From: Isoetes taiwanensis
Taxonomy: Eukaryota > Streptophyta > Lycopodiopsida > Isoetales > Isoetaceae
NCBI GenBank assembly: GCA_021234155.1
Contig: JAJEKV010000039.1
Span: forward strand, 3,385,745-3,449,744
Direction of reading: 5' to 3'
Length of the DNA stretch: 64,000 bases
Shown piece after piece: positions 38,921-52,136 of the stretch. How positions within the stretch are numbered: the stretch's first letter is position 1; each line of letters starts with the position of its first letter. The notes beneath the pieces were generated by a model. It did not search any database and was not told the origin of the DNA. It was given only the letters and a program-made list of their open reading frames with translations. A program made the position numbers and the translations under genes.

Positions 38921-40440
38921 ACACAATCACCATTCTTACTACTAAGGGAATGGCCATCCTCGACTTGCGAGTTCCGTTTTCAATGATCTTTAGCTTTTTG
39001 GTATGAGCTCTCCAATGGTATCAATTTTGTTGGATTTGGTATCAACATAGAAGTCGGATTTAGGCCTGTTTAATCATGGCCACTTTAGATAGAGATGAAG
39101 ACATATACTGCTTCATCTAAGGTGGCGGCAAAACAACTGAGCCTACAAGCAGCTTAGTGATATGTAACCTCCCAGTTGCTGTGCAAAAAAGAGGTAAATA
39201 ATTCATGGGAAAGTTTTTTACCTTTGGTGGTGGCTAATCTAGTGGTTCTCGAAGAAGGGGATTTTCCTCCCTTGCAGGACACTGCTCCTTTTCGTTGTTG
39301 CAAAAAAACTTTGTTTTAATTATATTGATAGTATGCTACAGTAGACTCTTTGGTATCTAGAGGAATTGATCCACTTGGTGGGGAATATATAATGTACTAG
39401 TATTACTCTACTAGTTCTACACCAGATATGGCTCGCACGATACCTATTCTTCCTCTAGATCTAATGACTCATCAATTTTTAGTAGCAATTGCCACTGGAC
39501 TAGGGGTTCATATCTCACATTCCATCATGAATGATCCGAGAACTTGCTTTTCTATGCTAGTCAACTCACCTTTACCAGATTGTATAGTGATAAAAAGTGG
39601 ACCTTGGTATAAGAATTGGATCCTAAGCTTGTAAATTGTCCAGAACTGGATAAGGAGGTTTTTGATAGCTTTCATCGAGGCCCTCATGCGTCTTAGACAT
39701 CGTGTCAACCTTCCCTTTCTTCTCAAGTTCAAGCTCTCATTGTTTCATTGTTTCGGTAGTAGGTATGAGAGTATAAATATGATGTTGAAAACAAGTCTGT
39801 TGAAATAAGGAGCATTTGTTGCAGTTGGTCAATGTGCTTGAATGCGAGAATACATCCAATTTCGCCATGTGTCATTTCTCACTTGTATAGATGAATATTT
39901 TCATGAGAAATGAAGAAAAAGGAGAGTCGTGGATAGATGACCTGTTCTATCCATTGTTATACGAATGGTTGATGCTATTCTATAGAAATTTTCACATGGA
40001 ACTAGAGCTTTTTAGGGCAATAATATTGTCTTATTAGAAATATATTAGAAGGCATGAAATAAGGAAAGCTAGAGGACGGAAGGCTTTCAAGGAAGAGGAA
40101 GAAGAAGAGGAAGAGGATGATACTTTTTACGTCATGCCACTTGAGAGCTTCCGAGAACGAAGGGTTGGGGGGAGGGAGGGGTTGTTATAAGCAATTCTAC
40201 TTTGAGAAGCAAGACAGGTGCCGTATACTTTGGGAGGAATATCTTCACATTCACTCCTGCATATGCATACTGAGATGAGCATAGTCAAGAAGCACGGGCG
40301 GTTTGAACTAGTGGAATTTATCTGTGTCCCCCTGGGGTTTGGTATGGTGTCCCCCAGAGGAAATGCATGTCCACATTGTAATTGGACAAATGTGGTGATG
40401 TAGAGCACACACACAAACACAAAAGAAAAGAAAATAGCAC
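38921..40440. other. Probable further retroelement sequence, not resolved
   Basis: Short ORFs only. A purine-rich acidic coding-like run lies at 40075-40120 (GAGGAAGAAGAAGAGGAAG). No domain recognised. Confidence 0.3.
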
Positions 40441-40540
40441 CAATGTAAGGTCCAATGGGAAATCGCTATCTACAGCTCGCGAATCACGATGCCACGCGTC
40501 TCCAGATTACAGGGTAACGTGGCGGCCTGGAAGGCTCCGC

Positions 40541-40548
40541 TATAAAAT
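40541..40548 (+). promoter_or_regulatory. TATA box of the NF-YA gene
   Basis: TATAAAAT, about 790 bp upstream of the NF-YA ATG, at the start of a pyrimidine-rich leader. Transcription would begin near 40570. The leader (to 41331) probably contains an intron (GTATG donor near 40740) and includes upstream ORFs, for example at 40872-41177 if retained. Confidence 0.5.
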
Positions 40549-41331
40549 ACATATACTCCCTTTATACCCGTATGTAGACCTGCCGCAAATACCCCACCTT
40601 ACCAGCAGGCAAAACACAGCATAGCTCGCCTTTTTCCCTCTTTTTCCTTTTTTATATCTCCCACTCCGGCGCCGACATCGCCCCCACTGTCTCATCCTCT
40701 GTTTAGTCCGGTCTGATTTCTTCAACTTTTTTTTTCTGGGTATGAATTTTTTATTAATCTCCTTTGTTTTTGCCCTTCTCGCCTTCTGATCTGGTGGGGG
40801 ATTGCCACTTGCATTCCATTTGAATCGGATTATCCATACGCAGGCCCCAGTATAGAGGAAATGTCGTTATTTTGCATTCGGAGGTCGAATTGACTCTGTT
40901 TCTTTGTTGGAATTTTTCTTTTTCTAGTCTCGGAGGCCTTTTTTGGGTTTTTTTGCGAGATCCCTGTCAAACGGTATTTTCCTTTCTATATAGTTACGGA
41001 TTGGATCAATTGGCTTTCTGCAATGCCTTTTCCATTTCGCTTCTAGACTTAGACGTCTTGTCAGGGTTCAATCGATGGATTGCTAGCAGTGCAAGTTGGT
41101 CCTCTTTTAAAGTTTCAGAGAATATCTATCGACCACTGTTGAAAATGAGTGCAGATGGGAATTCTGTTAAATTATGAACATGGGCTCTGGGTGACTAATG
41201 CAGTAAGGGCAACAGATAGAAACAAAACGGATTACCTCAAAGACATATGGTCAGGTTTTTGCGGTAGGGTTCAAGTGCCAACAGGCAGGATATTATAGTT
41301 CTTCACCAAAGAAAGATTTCGGGTATCCATT

Positions 41332-44044
41332 ATGGCTTCTGACGTTGGCAGTGAACAGAACGAAGCAGCTGGCCCATCGGTATCTTCTGCAGCTGGAGCT
41401 CCCTGGTGGGGGGGCGGCATGAATACCCATGGACATTTGTCATCCACCGAGACTTCAGGTTCTGGAACTGTGTCTAGTCGAACTATGGAAAAGTCTAAAG
41501 TGCAGGAGCCTTCTCCTGAAGAGAAGAGCCTACAAAATTCTCAAGGCACTCAAAAATCTGGTCAGTGATTTAATATTGACCTCATGTGAAGTATCTAGAT
41601 GTCAAAGTTCTTACAGCTTCTTTTCTTCCCCATGTATGATGTTCTTCTTCAGTTAAAGTCAGTTATGTTTCTGAACAGCATAAGATGAATTTGAGAAGGT
41701 CAGGCGCATTAAATATACACAGAGATTAGAAATTGTTTTGCAAAGTAATTGAGTCATATCATGTTCTTCATCAGGGGAAGCGTGGGTCCAGCAAGACATG
41801 ACTGGAAGTGAATTTGGAAGCATTTAATATTTAGATTAAAGATGTGGTGCCATCAGATGGGCCAATTGCTGAGCTCTTTGCAGAGTTTCTGCTGGCACAT
41901 TTGCTGCTAGTATGATTAATAAGCGTTATCCTTCCTGTTCCTATAATGGCTTTTGTTGTAATTATAATGAAGCCTGTTTATTAGATGGACCTAAAACAGG
42001 GCCCTTGCAATGGAAAACCCTTGGGTAATCATGATAACTAGGGGAGCTTACAACCAGTAGTCATGCTGTTAATTAAAGCGTCAATCTCCTAGCTTTTATG
42101 AAAGTAAGCATGAAGCGTATTTAGGGGAGAATATTCTTTGCCATCATCAATAAGCTTAAGTATGTTTCTCTTTCTTGCTTTTTGTCTTTCTGGGACATTT
42201 GAAAATTCTAAATAAGTGGATTATCTAGGTTTGCTGGTTTTATTTTTTTCTTTATTGAAAGCTAATGATTCTTATTGGATTGGACAACCCCTAGAATTGT
42301 TCTAAAAACAAGAGTTTTGCTTTCTTATTTGGTTATGATGTACTGGTCTGCAGCACTTGAACCTGGCATGCCAGGTGAACAACATCAAAGTTCCAGTGTA
42401 ACAGGTACACCAGCTCCTCTAGGAGATTATGCGTTACCACATGGTCAAGCTGAACTTGGAACTGCAGCGGTATCCACTTGGCTTTCAGTTATGGTCTTAT
42501 TGTTTTCTCCTTTGTGTCTTCTAAAGTTTCGTACATTGTATATCTGCAGGCTCAGCCAGTCTATCCGTATGATCCATATTTTGGAACTATCATGGCAGCA
42601 TATGGAGCTCAAGCTATGGTAAATTTTAATTAGGAAGCACAACGCTGTCTTAGGCTGATGCAATGCCACAACGTTATGGTGGTGAGAGGAGATATTATAA
42701 AGGACAAAATTAGAAGGGCTGTTTCCATCCACTTGCTGCTGTGGTGTTGACAACATATGCTAACGCGAATTAATCCCTTATCTGTTACTCAATGATCATT
42801 CATCTAGAGTAGGGATTGTAGTGAGTGATCTTTTGGCATTAACCCAATCTCGAATTTGGTTGAGTCAGAGAATTAGGTATAACTAAGGAAGTTTAAGATT
42901 CAATATGGTGCATGAATTGCCCTTATCATTGTGTGGCTGTTGTCTTTGAAAGTTGATTGGTGCACAGACCGTAGTCTACAAATAGGGAATTTAGCAGTTA
43001 TTCATATGAATAGTAAAGAATATAACCATGATATTGTTGATTAGATGGCGTTATGTCATTTTTTGGCCATTTTTAAATAAGCAGAACAGTCTCTGAAGAG
43101 GTTCTGTTGATGAAAATTCCATGGATTTAAAAAAACTCAAGTGGAGTGGAGTGGCTTGGAAGAGAGTTAGCCATGCAGGGTTCAAGAAATACATATCAAA
43201 AGTTAAATGGGCATTATGTAATAATGTATTTAGAAACCGTCTTATTCTTTTCAACTTTATAATTGTTGTCTGTACTTTCTAGGTCCATCCATATATGCTG
43301 GGGGTTCAACAAGCCCGGATGCCTTTGCCTTCAGAAATGATGGAAGAGGAACCTGTATATGTAAATGCCAAACAATATCATGGAATTTTGCGGCGCAGAC
43401 AAATTAGAGCGAAAGCAGAGTCTGAAAATAAGCTTGTCAAGTATCGGAAGGTTAGTTCTGTTTCTTATTTTACATTTGAGTGATCAATTTTAAATCTACA
43501 AAAAATCTCCTTGTATTGCTGACTTATCAAACTGTTTTGGTAATGAAAGTTTGTTAGGATTCCACCTTGATAATTTTATGAAAGATTTTCTTGCCCTCAT
43601 CTCTGGCAGCCATATTTGCATGAGTCACGACATCAGCATGCCTTGAGGAGAGCAAGAGGTTGCGGAGGACGGTTTTTAAATACCAAAAAGGAAGATTCCA
43701 AATGTAAATCTGAAGACAGTTCCTCTCAAGGAAACCATTCGTCTCCTCGTGGTCAAGATAGCTCCGAAGAAGTACAAAATGGAGGTCCGCATCAAGAACA
43801 TATGCAAGGCGGACTGCCTCGAGGCTCTCACAGCACATCTATGTCCCATAATAAAAACAATGGGGTATTTTCAGTGACGTCAACAGGAATGTCACAAGAA
43901 GGCAAATATTATAATGATCTTCAAACCCATTCGTCACATTCATCTGCATTCCATCCTCTATCTGGAGGAAACCCAAGTGAAAGTCTACATTCTCGTAATT
44001 TTGTCTCAAATTGCTCCCCGCAAGCTGGAGTTGGTAGCAAATGA
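41332..44044 (+). CDS. NF-YA: NF-YA (HAP2/CBF-B) transcription factor subunit, intact
   Basis: CCAAT-binding subunit that joins the NF-YB/NF-YC histone-fold dimer in the nucleus. Coding exons: 41332-41560, 42354-42469, 42550-42618, 43283-43450 and 43610-44044, 1017 nt, 338 aa, all in phase with GT/AG sites. The acidic/Ser-Gly N-terminus and a [19 protein letters not shown] segment lead to the core. The A1 helix is [20 protein letters not shown] (NF-YB/C contact). The linker [12 protein letters not shown] and A2 segment [19 protein letters not shown] (DNA contact, with RHxHAxRRxRGxGGRF) follow. The Ser/Gly/His-rich C-terminus ends SPQAGVGSK. The intron before the A2 segment is at the position usual for plant NF-YA. 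Confidence 0.96.
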
Positions 44045-44870
44045 AGATGTATTTCTCTTCAGTGGGAAGCGTTGATGTTGTAAAACAATCTCCTTAGCAG
44101 TGTTAAACTTGACCTCAATGAAATGCAAAGCAAGCTTCTTAGAAAAAAAGAAAATAGGATGCTATTCCCAATTTTGTAAGCTTGAGGAAGGACTGAATGT
44201 CAAAGATTGTTCTTTGGTGCTAAATTTGATCATACAAACTTACTTTCTGTGGTTGAGCGCCAGCTTTTTGAAGACATTTAAAAGGAAAAGAATGCATGTA
44301 CAGAACAAAAATGATCTGCAAAAAGGACTTTTTTGGAGATGCATTTTGTTGTTAACTACATGCATGTTGTTGTTGCCTGCTATTTCGTTGAAAGATTCAG
44401 TTTTTAGTGTGCTATTGCCCTTCAGCAAAGCTTATGCAAAAATTGTGGAGTATATATTTACAAGTTGTCATTTGTGTTCAGAGGGCCAAAGTGCTCCATT
44501 ACCTCCTAGGCAATCTCAGTTTGGGTTGTATCTTCAAGAGAGATGAAATTACTATCGATAATCATAATCGATGGTGTCAACTTTTGTGACTAGAAATTCA
44601 GTTGATATTTTAAAAAATAATATTGGTTTTAAAAAAAAGAAGCAAAAAAAGAGAGCATTGTGGGATAGACGTTGGTGCTGAGCTTATATCCAGATTGAGG
44701 AGGGGGGAAGTGGAGGCGGCATTGCAAGTGAGTGCAATTCTTGTATATACTTGAGAAAGAATACATGTGCTTCTAGAGCATTTTCTGTACATAATAACAA
44801 AGTTATTAATAACTTCTCTATCAATTGATGTACTATTACTTAGGTATGGTATGTACATGGTACACGGGTA

Positions 44871-47800
44871 TTATGGGCGCATAACCTCTGCTTCAGTGCT
44901 TTCAGGTAAAGTTTGAATTGTCCTTCTGTCAGCTCCACTTCGCGAGTAATCACGCCATTTTCTTGCAGCTGCTGCAGCAGCTGCCACCCTTTCTGCTTTC
45001 TCCCTAGCAACTGGATCAACTGGTAAAAAATTACAGCTGAGAACTAGATCATCTTACATGCAAGCTCTAACATTCTGAAGCTGGCATAATTGCTTGCACT
45101 GACCTGGTTTTTGTTTCTCTGGTTCGGATTCATCCCATATACCTTCCCACCAGTTTCCATTTTTACTTATATGTTCCTCTTTCATCATTCGTATCTTAGC
45201 ACGCTCCTTTAGAGGATTACCAAATAAATTATAAGCTATAAGCTATTGAATGCTGACTTATAAAATGCCTTATCAACCTTGACTCATTAGTAAGGAACTA
45301 ATCATTGAACTAATTAGTTGTGAGATCGTTTTGCATACCCGTGCCTTTGCTTGTCGCCTTTCCCATCTCCAGCTAGCCTGCAATTTATTGGCTTGTTAGA
45401 ACTAAGATTTATGTCGAAGGGGAAAATAAGACAATGATGTTAAATCTGCTAAATACTTACTTGCGCAAAAACATCAGGAGGTTGCTGTCCTTGTCCTGCC
45501 AGCATCATCCCAACCTATTGATAATAACGATGTTGTGATCAACTAGGTGACATTGGATGGAATGCCCTTATTTTTTAAAAACCACTTGGGACAAAGGAAA
45601 ACTTCTGACAATGTTACCCACAATCTTACTTACTGTATAACACCTTATCTTTTTAGGTACAGACAAAGGAATCCTTGAATGAGGCACGTACATTAACCCG
45701 TTCAATACGCCGCATTTCATCTTCTAGTAAGGCAAGTTGAGATGCCGTCACACGATAAATACAATTTACGGGGCTACAAAGCAACAATCGAGATAAATAC
45801 AATTTACAGGGCTACAAAGCAACAATCAAATTACGCAAGTCATTATTGAACAATAACTGTATTACTAAGAACTATATGTTGCTCTACAGTTAACTTGGAT
45901 ATTTGGCAAAGAGATGCATCATGCAGAATTTAAAAGTCAATAGAGAATCTTGTGTATAGCAACATTAGCGTGCTCTTTCATGTGGGAAGTGCACTTTTAT
46001 CATTATTTGCAGACTAGCAATCTAATACTCTAGGCAGCTAATCTCCTCTTTTAAGTCTTATTAAATTTCCTGGTAGAAAGTAATTTCTGGCACGTTTCAT
46101 TTAAGGCTGGCTTCAAGTGCGTGGATCCTAGACACCTTTAAAAGTATATCTTGCTAGTTAGATAGCAAGTTCTTCCCAAGACTTGGTTAATCGGCTCATG
46201 TGATGAATCAGCATGTTTATTAACTAGGATTACTTAACAATTACATACGTTACATACGTTAAATGTCATCAGGTTGAATTCCTTATAATCCAGCAGGTTC
46301 TCAGAGTGCATGCTATATCTTTAATTTACAATTCGAGTTCTCTCTTCAGCGGTATTAAAGCCTGGCTTTTGGATGGGGACAATGCAACAGCAGAAAAAAG
46401 AAAATGCCCAAGTTTGACATTTCTTTGCGTCTTTCCTGGTGGCACCATCCTGCACTTGATCTGTTTGTCATTTCCTTTGAGGTAAGAACTGGAGAACTTG
46501 CAATTTACTGTGGAAATTATACGACCCATTTATTGCCTCTGATCCAGAAGAGTGACAGTGCTTTGTGTGCTTGCAAGACTATACTGTACATCAACAAAAC
46601 CTTCCAAACATCCCACATCTCTTGCATCCAGCCATCTATCCTAAAGTACTCTAATGGGCTTGTGCTTGTAAGGTGTAATGGAGAGAGCATACTGGTTAAG
46701 ATACTTAGTGTGCAGTTTCCAAATCTTTATACATGTATCCATGCTGATTTGTCGTCAGCAAAATCTGCCCCGATTCCACCTCCCTCATTCCCTCTCAATG
46801 CTCGTGCTGCCAATGTTGTGAAGACAAACGTTTGACTGCCTGAAGGTGAACAAAGAAGCTTTTGGTCCTTTTTGCATTTTCAGTAGCCATATTGTTCAAT
46901 TGTGCAAACGAATTATGCCAACAGTTCTGTCTAATCAGGTTATTAGTGATTTGTTGTGTCTAATATTCCTAACAATGAATACACCATGGAAATGACTACA
47001 AACCCTTTATTTTTGTATTTATAGCGATTCAATTGCACAGATAGTCTGTCATAGTACTTCCAATGTTTTCTATATTGAGTCCAGCTATCACCTAGAAAGA
47101 AGCAAATTAAACAGGAATACAAGGAGAAATTACCATGTTTCTATAGCTATCTGTGCCATGCGTTGATCCCCAGATTGTGACGAAACTCTTGCTCTCCCAT
47201 ATTCACTTTCAATGTCAAATGTCAACGGTGCTGTATTTGCGCAATTTTTACAACCTATGAAATTGGAATATATACCATCAAGATAATATACATAAACAGA
47301 ACGAGCAAATGAAATTTAATGCTTATCAATAAAGCTCATGAAATTGGAGGACCGGAAAATGATGTTTTTACCTATACAAGCAAACTCATCCACAAATGTG
47401 TAATCTGCTGAAAGAGACCTGTCCTCGAAAGGATTAGTGGATGTTAATGTATAGCCATGGATCTCATCATAAACCATCCGCTGCTCAGGGTCACTTAGAA
47501 CCTGCATGGTACAGTAATCAATTAGGTTAAATATTTCTTTTTGTTTTTAACTTAGTTCCCCAGGTAAGTAACGAAATCAGGATTCACCTCATAGACCTCA
47601 TTGATGAAAATGCAAAAGTTTGTCCTCTCTGGGTCATCCCCACCTAGATCTGGATGGCAACTCTTCATACAGGAATAGTATGCTTTCTTAATTTCTTCAG
47701 CTGTTGCATTTGGTCTCTAAACATTTTTATTAAGAAAAAAGTATCAGAACATAAGAAGAAATAAAAATGGAATACAGGCCTGACATAAAAAGAGGAAAAT

Positions 47801-48102
47801 ACCAAGCCGAGGACGGAGTAAAAATCATCGGAAATGGCTTCCCCATTCATATCAAAATCATTGGGGATATCAGTAGACATGACTCTGGTAGAACGAAGGG
47901 TGTCTCCCTTAAATTGCTTGAGAAAACAGGGCATAATGGTAAATTGAGGTTTGATTAGGGCAGATGGAAGGGCCCTTGATGCTCTGTGATCCCGATCGTG
48001 TCTGGAAATTGTATTGCTGAAGCATCCATAAATTGTGGCTTTGTTGGGCTCGTTTAAGATTGATGAAACTCTGGCCTGCGCAATTGATGCTGCCATGTTC
48101 AC
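44871..48102 (-). CDS. DnaJ-ferredoxin-like protein (DJC77-type), intact
   Basis: Plastid J-domain protein with a bacterial-ferredoxin-like segment. Exons: 47803-48102, 47588-47716, 47372-47501, 47134-47254, 45692-45773, 45461-45514, 45339-45377, 45104-45206 and 44871-45019, 1107 nt, 368 aa, phases consistent. A Ser/Arg-rich transit peptide (about 1-75) precedes the J domain: DFYSVLGLRPNATAEEIKKA, CHPDLGGD (HPD motif) and VLSDPEQRMVYDEIHG. Next come FACIGCKNCANTAP and CPVNCIYRV, the Cys clusters of a ferredoxin fold. MRRIERVNVGMML, SWRWERRQAKAR and a final AAAAAAARKWRDYSRSGADR follow, as in the DJC76/77/82 group. The role is probably co-chaperone/electron-transfer related in chloroplasts. Intron 4 is long (1.36 kb). 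Confidence 0.93.
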
Positions 48103-48172
48103 AAATAACAGCTGCAGAGTTGGAGAGCAAGCTTGATTGCAATTTGGATTGTAAGGCCAAAAAAAACCCTGG

Positions 48173-48660
48173 AAGGTGGTGAGCTAGATTCTTTGGTTTA
48201 GAGTCCTACCACGTGTCCTGTTTTAGTGGTTCCTCGGGCCATGTCGAACACGCTAGATATTGTTGCACCCATGTGCTAGGCATACAAAAACATGTCCGTT
48301 ATGCCTTTAGATATTTGTTCATAGCCGACTTGGATAGAGATTTTCGCGTATTCTCCCTTCAAGCCCATGTCTTGGACAAGAACGTGTATACTGCAGTGCA
48401 CACATCAAAGCAAGGTCTCCTATCTTTGATGCGGATAGACCGAAAGAAATGAAAGAGAACTGCCCGGAGACTGATAGGATGGCAAGGCAAGCTCCTAGCA
48501 AATGGAAGGTGGTGAGCTAGATTCTCTGGTTCAGAGTCCTACCACGTGTCCAATCTTTAGTGGTTCCTCGCATCATGCCAAACACGCTAGATATTGTTGC
48601 AACTATGTGCTTAAGCATACAAAAACATGTCCGTGATGCTTTAGATATTTGTTCTTAGAG
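48173..48660. promoter_or_regulatory. Duplicated about 155-bp promoter block with G-box, upstream of the DnaJ gene
   Basis: Copies at 48173-48325 and 48505-48660 are about 90% identical. Each contains TACCACGTGTCC, a G-box/ABRE-like CACGTG core, at about 48210 and 48541. They lie 70-560 bp upstream of the minus-strand ATG at 48102. Doubling of a G-box could affect light or ABA response; this is inferred. Confidence 0.6.
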
Positions 48661-50360
48661 GCCTGCATGACCAGGGGAGCGGGGATTTGTGGGTGATCGA
48701 CACCCTTGAAGTTGCCAACGTTGAAGGTGATATTTGAGATGATTCGAGCTTTAACCTATAAAATCCAATATATGTTCGGTTAGGGTTTGATTAAATATTC
48801 TCCAGGGCATCATGTTGGTGTAGAAGGGTCTTAACTAGCAAAGACCCCTTTGGATACTTTGAATCCATAGTCACAATGTCCAAAGGTTTTCTTGCATTTG
48901 CGCTCAAACTTTATCACATTTTGCTGCATTAGAGCTTCTTTATTGATCATTTTCAAAATCCCTGCAGGGTAAGTAGATCCACACAAAAGGATAAGGGTAG
49001 AATTGTATATTTGATTCTAGAATAGGGGAACTTATAAGTTATTATTCCATTCTCGTGGTTGATAGGGAAAGGCAGACGACAATAGGGTGCCTTTTATTCA
49101 AGGACTAGACTTTTTTTGTTCCGTTTATGGCAATTTCTGTATTTCTTTGCTTTGAGATGTACAATGGCTATTTGGAAGGTTCTATTGTAAATAATGGCAA
49201 GTTCAAAAAATTTCAGGTATATACAAATTCTATTTGTCCATTGGACATTCTTAGGTTCAATTCTTGAGGGAAAGCTTTGCATGTCTTTAATGGCATGCAT
49301 GTGAATTTGGCAGCTCAGAGGCTTTGATCAGGTTTGAATCCAAGAAATATTGTAATCATTTTATTTTCTTCTAGGTTTCTATAATATTTCATATGATTTA
49401 TATTCTGGTAAAAATATTCCGCATTATTTTGATTTCCAAAGATTCAGATTCATCCATAAAGCAGATTTATCCATAATGTGTTACCAAATAATTTAATTTC
49501 AAACAAGGAAGCAAAAAGTTGTCTGTGAATTAATCATCTTCGTTGGAAACATTGTCTGCGATTTAATCCTCTTCTTTATGTCTATAGAGAAATAAAAATC
49601 TAAGACAATGCAATACTAAATTCCATCCCATTCCTTTCACTTTTTACGGAAGCATCAACTATACCATTTGTGTTACAAACATTAATAAGATTGTCAATGA
49701 TAATGCCATCCAATTCATGGAAGAACTATATGTGGATGGGTGTAGATATGCAATAACCTTAGAGTATTTACAAGAATGGAGAAATGTCTTTAATCCCAAA
49801 GTGACCCATCTTTATAGTGGTAGTATATGTATATGTCATCTGTGTTCTTGAAGTTGTCATTTCTTGATATATAAGAAGACCAATAAGCCATGGGGCCCAT
49901 ATAAATGGGCTAGTACGACCATTACTACTAGGATAAAAAAAATCGCTTCCTCCAAAGATTTTTAAGGAAAACCTTTGCAATAATGATGATGCTAGACAAT
50001 CAATAATCAATAAGCTTGTGGTGAATGCCAATGCCTCAACAATTGAAGGCACGCATCTAGTACCTCGAGTATGTATAATGCCAAGTCATGTATGGATGAT
50101 GCTCTAAGAAGTTGTGGAAATGTGGAATGTAATGTCAATGTCAAATGACGATTCATAATCACCATAAAAGCAGGACATGGAGTATATGGTTTCGTCTTCA
50201 ATAATATGTAACTAACAACATGCACATAATCTCACCTCTCGTGGCAATGGCTGCCGCTTCCACCTACATGTTTCAATTCGTAGCTTGTGGCTGTACGAAT
50301 TGATACAGATCTAAAGAAGCTTTGGGGTGACAAAGTTCCAAATAAATCTGGCTACAAGTA
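48661..50360. other. Non-coding; contains a diverged repeat also found at the window end
   Basis: 49877-49993 aligns with 63720-63845: shared GGCC(C)AT..GGGACCCA and TACTACTAGGAT(T)AAAAAA motifs, then a folded GGTTTTC-like segment and GATGCT. No gene seen. Confidence 0.5.
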
Positions 50361-51960
50361 TTTTTCCCCCAAATATTTGTTTAAAACTGAAAACTTAAGG
50401 CATATGGTTTCTTGTACAGGTTGAAGATTTTGAGCAATGAACAATTTAAAGAGTTCATGCAAATTTACAAAATAATTACAAGGAAGCCACATACATGGGG
50501 TGGAATGGTTCCTAGAACCTGGGCAGTGGCTTATTATCTGCATTTAAAGGGGGAGGCTGTTAATTGGAAGAGTTTCTTGAATTATTATAGAACTCCCAAT
50601 GAGAAAGCAGAGGCCAGCTCTTCTAGACCCAAGAGAAAGCATAGTCAAATCCAACCTGAGCAGGAAGAAAATAGTAAAAGTGACATGGATGATGAAGAAG
50701 ATAGGGAAAAAACCAAATCAGGTTCCTCTAGACCACACATTCAATCTGAACTCACAATCAAAACAGAAAAGCAGAGCAATGTTTTGAAACCAAAATATGC
50801 CATTGCAGGTATGTTCAATTATTAGTTGTATTACAATAGAAAAGGATTTCAAGCTTGACCTAGATTGTTTCTATCAACACAGAAAAGGTAACCTCAAATC
50901 CAGTTCAAGAATCAGGTATGTCTACTACCATTTTGTATCATGTTGATTGTATTGTCATGTTGTGCCTCTGTGATGCCATCTATGCATGTGTTTTGTACTA
51001 CTGTAGGGCATTTCATGCAATGGCTTCCATAATGATAGATGAGGTATGTGGTCTGGTGAGTAGTGAGTTGTTGGCATATTGTTTGTAGTGTAGTGATGAG
51101 AATAATGTTAGCTATGTTGGGTAGTGCATACAACATGCTGTGTAGTGCGTACTGTGTTGTGTGGTGTGTGGTGTGGTGTAGGTTATTGTGTCGCCAATAG
51201 TGGTGATAGTGCAACCTATGTTGTATGGTGTGTGCACGTGTTGTGTGGTGTGGTGTGGTATGCTGAGAGTACCTTGTATTGTGTGGTGTGTGATTGTGGT
51301 CTTCCATCAGTATGTGGCTTATTATGTTAGGAGGTTGATATATATGGAGTGTTTTGTTTTGCAAACTATGGCAGACTTGTGAAGGAACGATTGGCTGCAG
51401 CATCAGCTAGGTTTGATAGATGTGAGCAACGATTGCAGGCAAACGAGGATAGGAAAACTGATATCAATAAAAAGATTGAGTTGATGGAGCATAAAGCATC
51501 ATAAATTAGAGCTGATTTTCACAGATGGCAGTCAATCATGATGGCAAATCCAAAAGCAACAAAGGGTGTTCGTGGTGTAAGCAAACTGAAGGATGAAGAG
51601 CTAAATTGTACGGTGTTGCCTGGGTTGAATCAATTGAATAGCAGAAACTGAAATTGAGCTAAGGGCATGTGAAGCCTTACTGCTGGAGCTGCAATATTGA
51701 ATGCAAAGATTTGAGATTTTCTCTGAACGTAGTGGCCACGACACTCTGTTAGATCCCGCGCTTCCAATGCTTTATGAGGCAGAAGAAAAGGGTGATGAAG
51801 GTTGTCCATATTGTGGACAGTGTCTGAAATGGGAAGGTAAATTGTTGCCAGTTGTGATAGCAGAATGCAGTCACTAGTATCACATTCCATGTCTGTCACA
51901 CCATTTGAGGTAAACATTTATCATCTCTAACCTCGTTTGCAGACTTCATTGATATTGGAT
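50360..51960 (+). pseudogene. Composite element, + strand upstream part: coiled-coil / Cys-rich segment
   Basis: An exon-like run at about 50418-50808 begins after TTGTACAG and encodes SNEQFKEFMQIYKIITRK, PHTWGGMVPRTWAVAYYLHL, then a Lys/Glu/Ser-rich stretch. A second at 51373-51480 (LVKERLAAASARFDRCEQRL) is coiled-coil-like. 51660-51908 reads LRACEALLLELQY, EAEEKGDEGCPYCGQCLKWE and ECSH, then a stop, then YHIPCLSHH, which resembles a RING/zinc-ribbon with one nonsense codon. There are several stops. The function is unknown; decayed. Confidence 0.45.
51060..51330. repeat. GT-rich simple sequence
   Basis: Irregular GTGTGGTGTG runs within an apparent intron of the composite element. Similar CA/GT-rich DNA is found on the other side at 56120-57050. 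Confidence 0.75.
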
Positions 51961-52136
51961 TTGTTTTGCAGACACTCTAGAACCTGCTGCAGCCCCAGTT
52001 GTGTCCGCATTATGTCTGAGACATGGCTTTTGGCTTTTGGTATTCGAGTGGTACCACAAGAACCAATAAACACAAGTAAGTACCTTAACTAATGTTTACT
52101 GATGTTGTCACAGGTCTACTGACTTAGTGTTTGCAG

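Noticed and set aside
44100-44546. 148-aa ORF downstream of NF-YA
   Set aside because: Lies in the 3' untranslated region of NF-YA, Lys/Leu-rich, no domain.
44045-44600. miR169 target site in the NF-YA 3' UTR
   Set aside because: I looked for a GCAAGTCATCCTTGGC-like sequence and saw none by eye; a proper target search would be needed.
51124-51403. His/Thr- or Cys/Val-rich ORFs over the GT-rich tract
   Set aside because: Simple-sequence artefact present on both strands.
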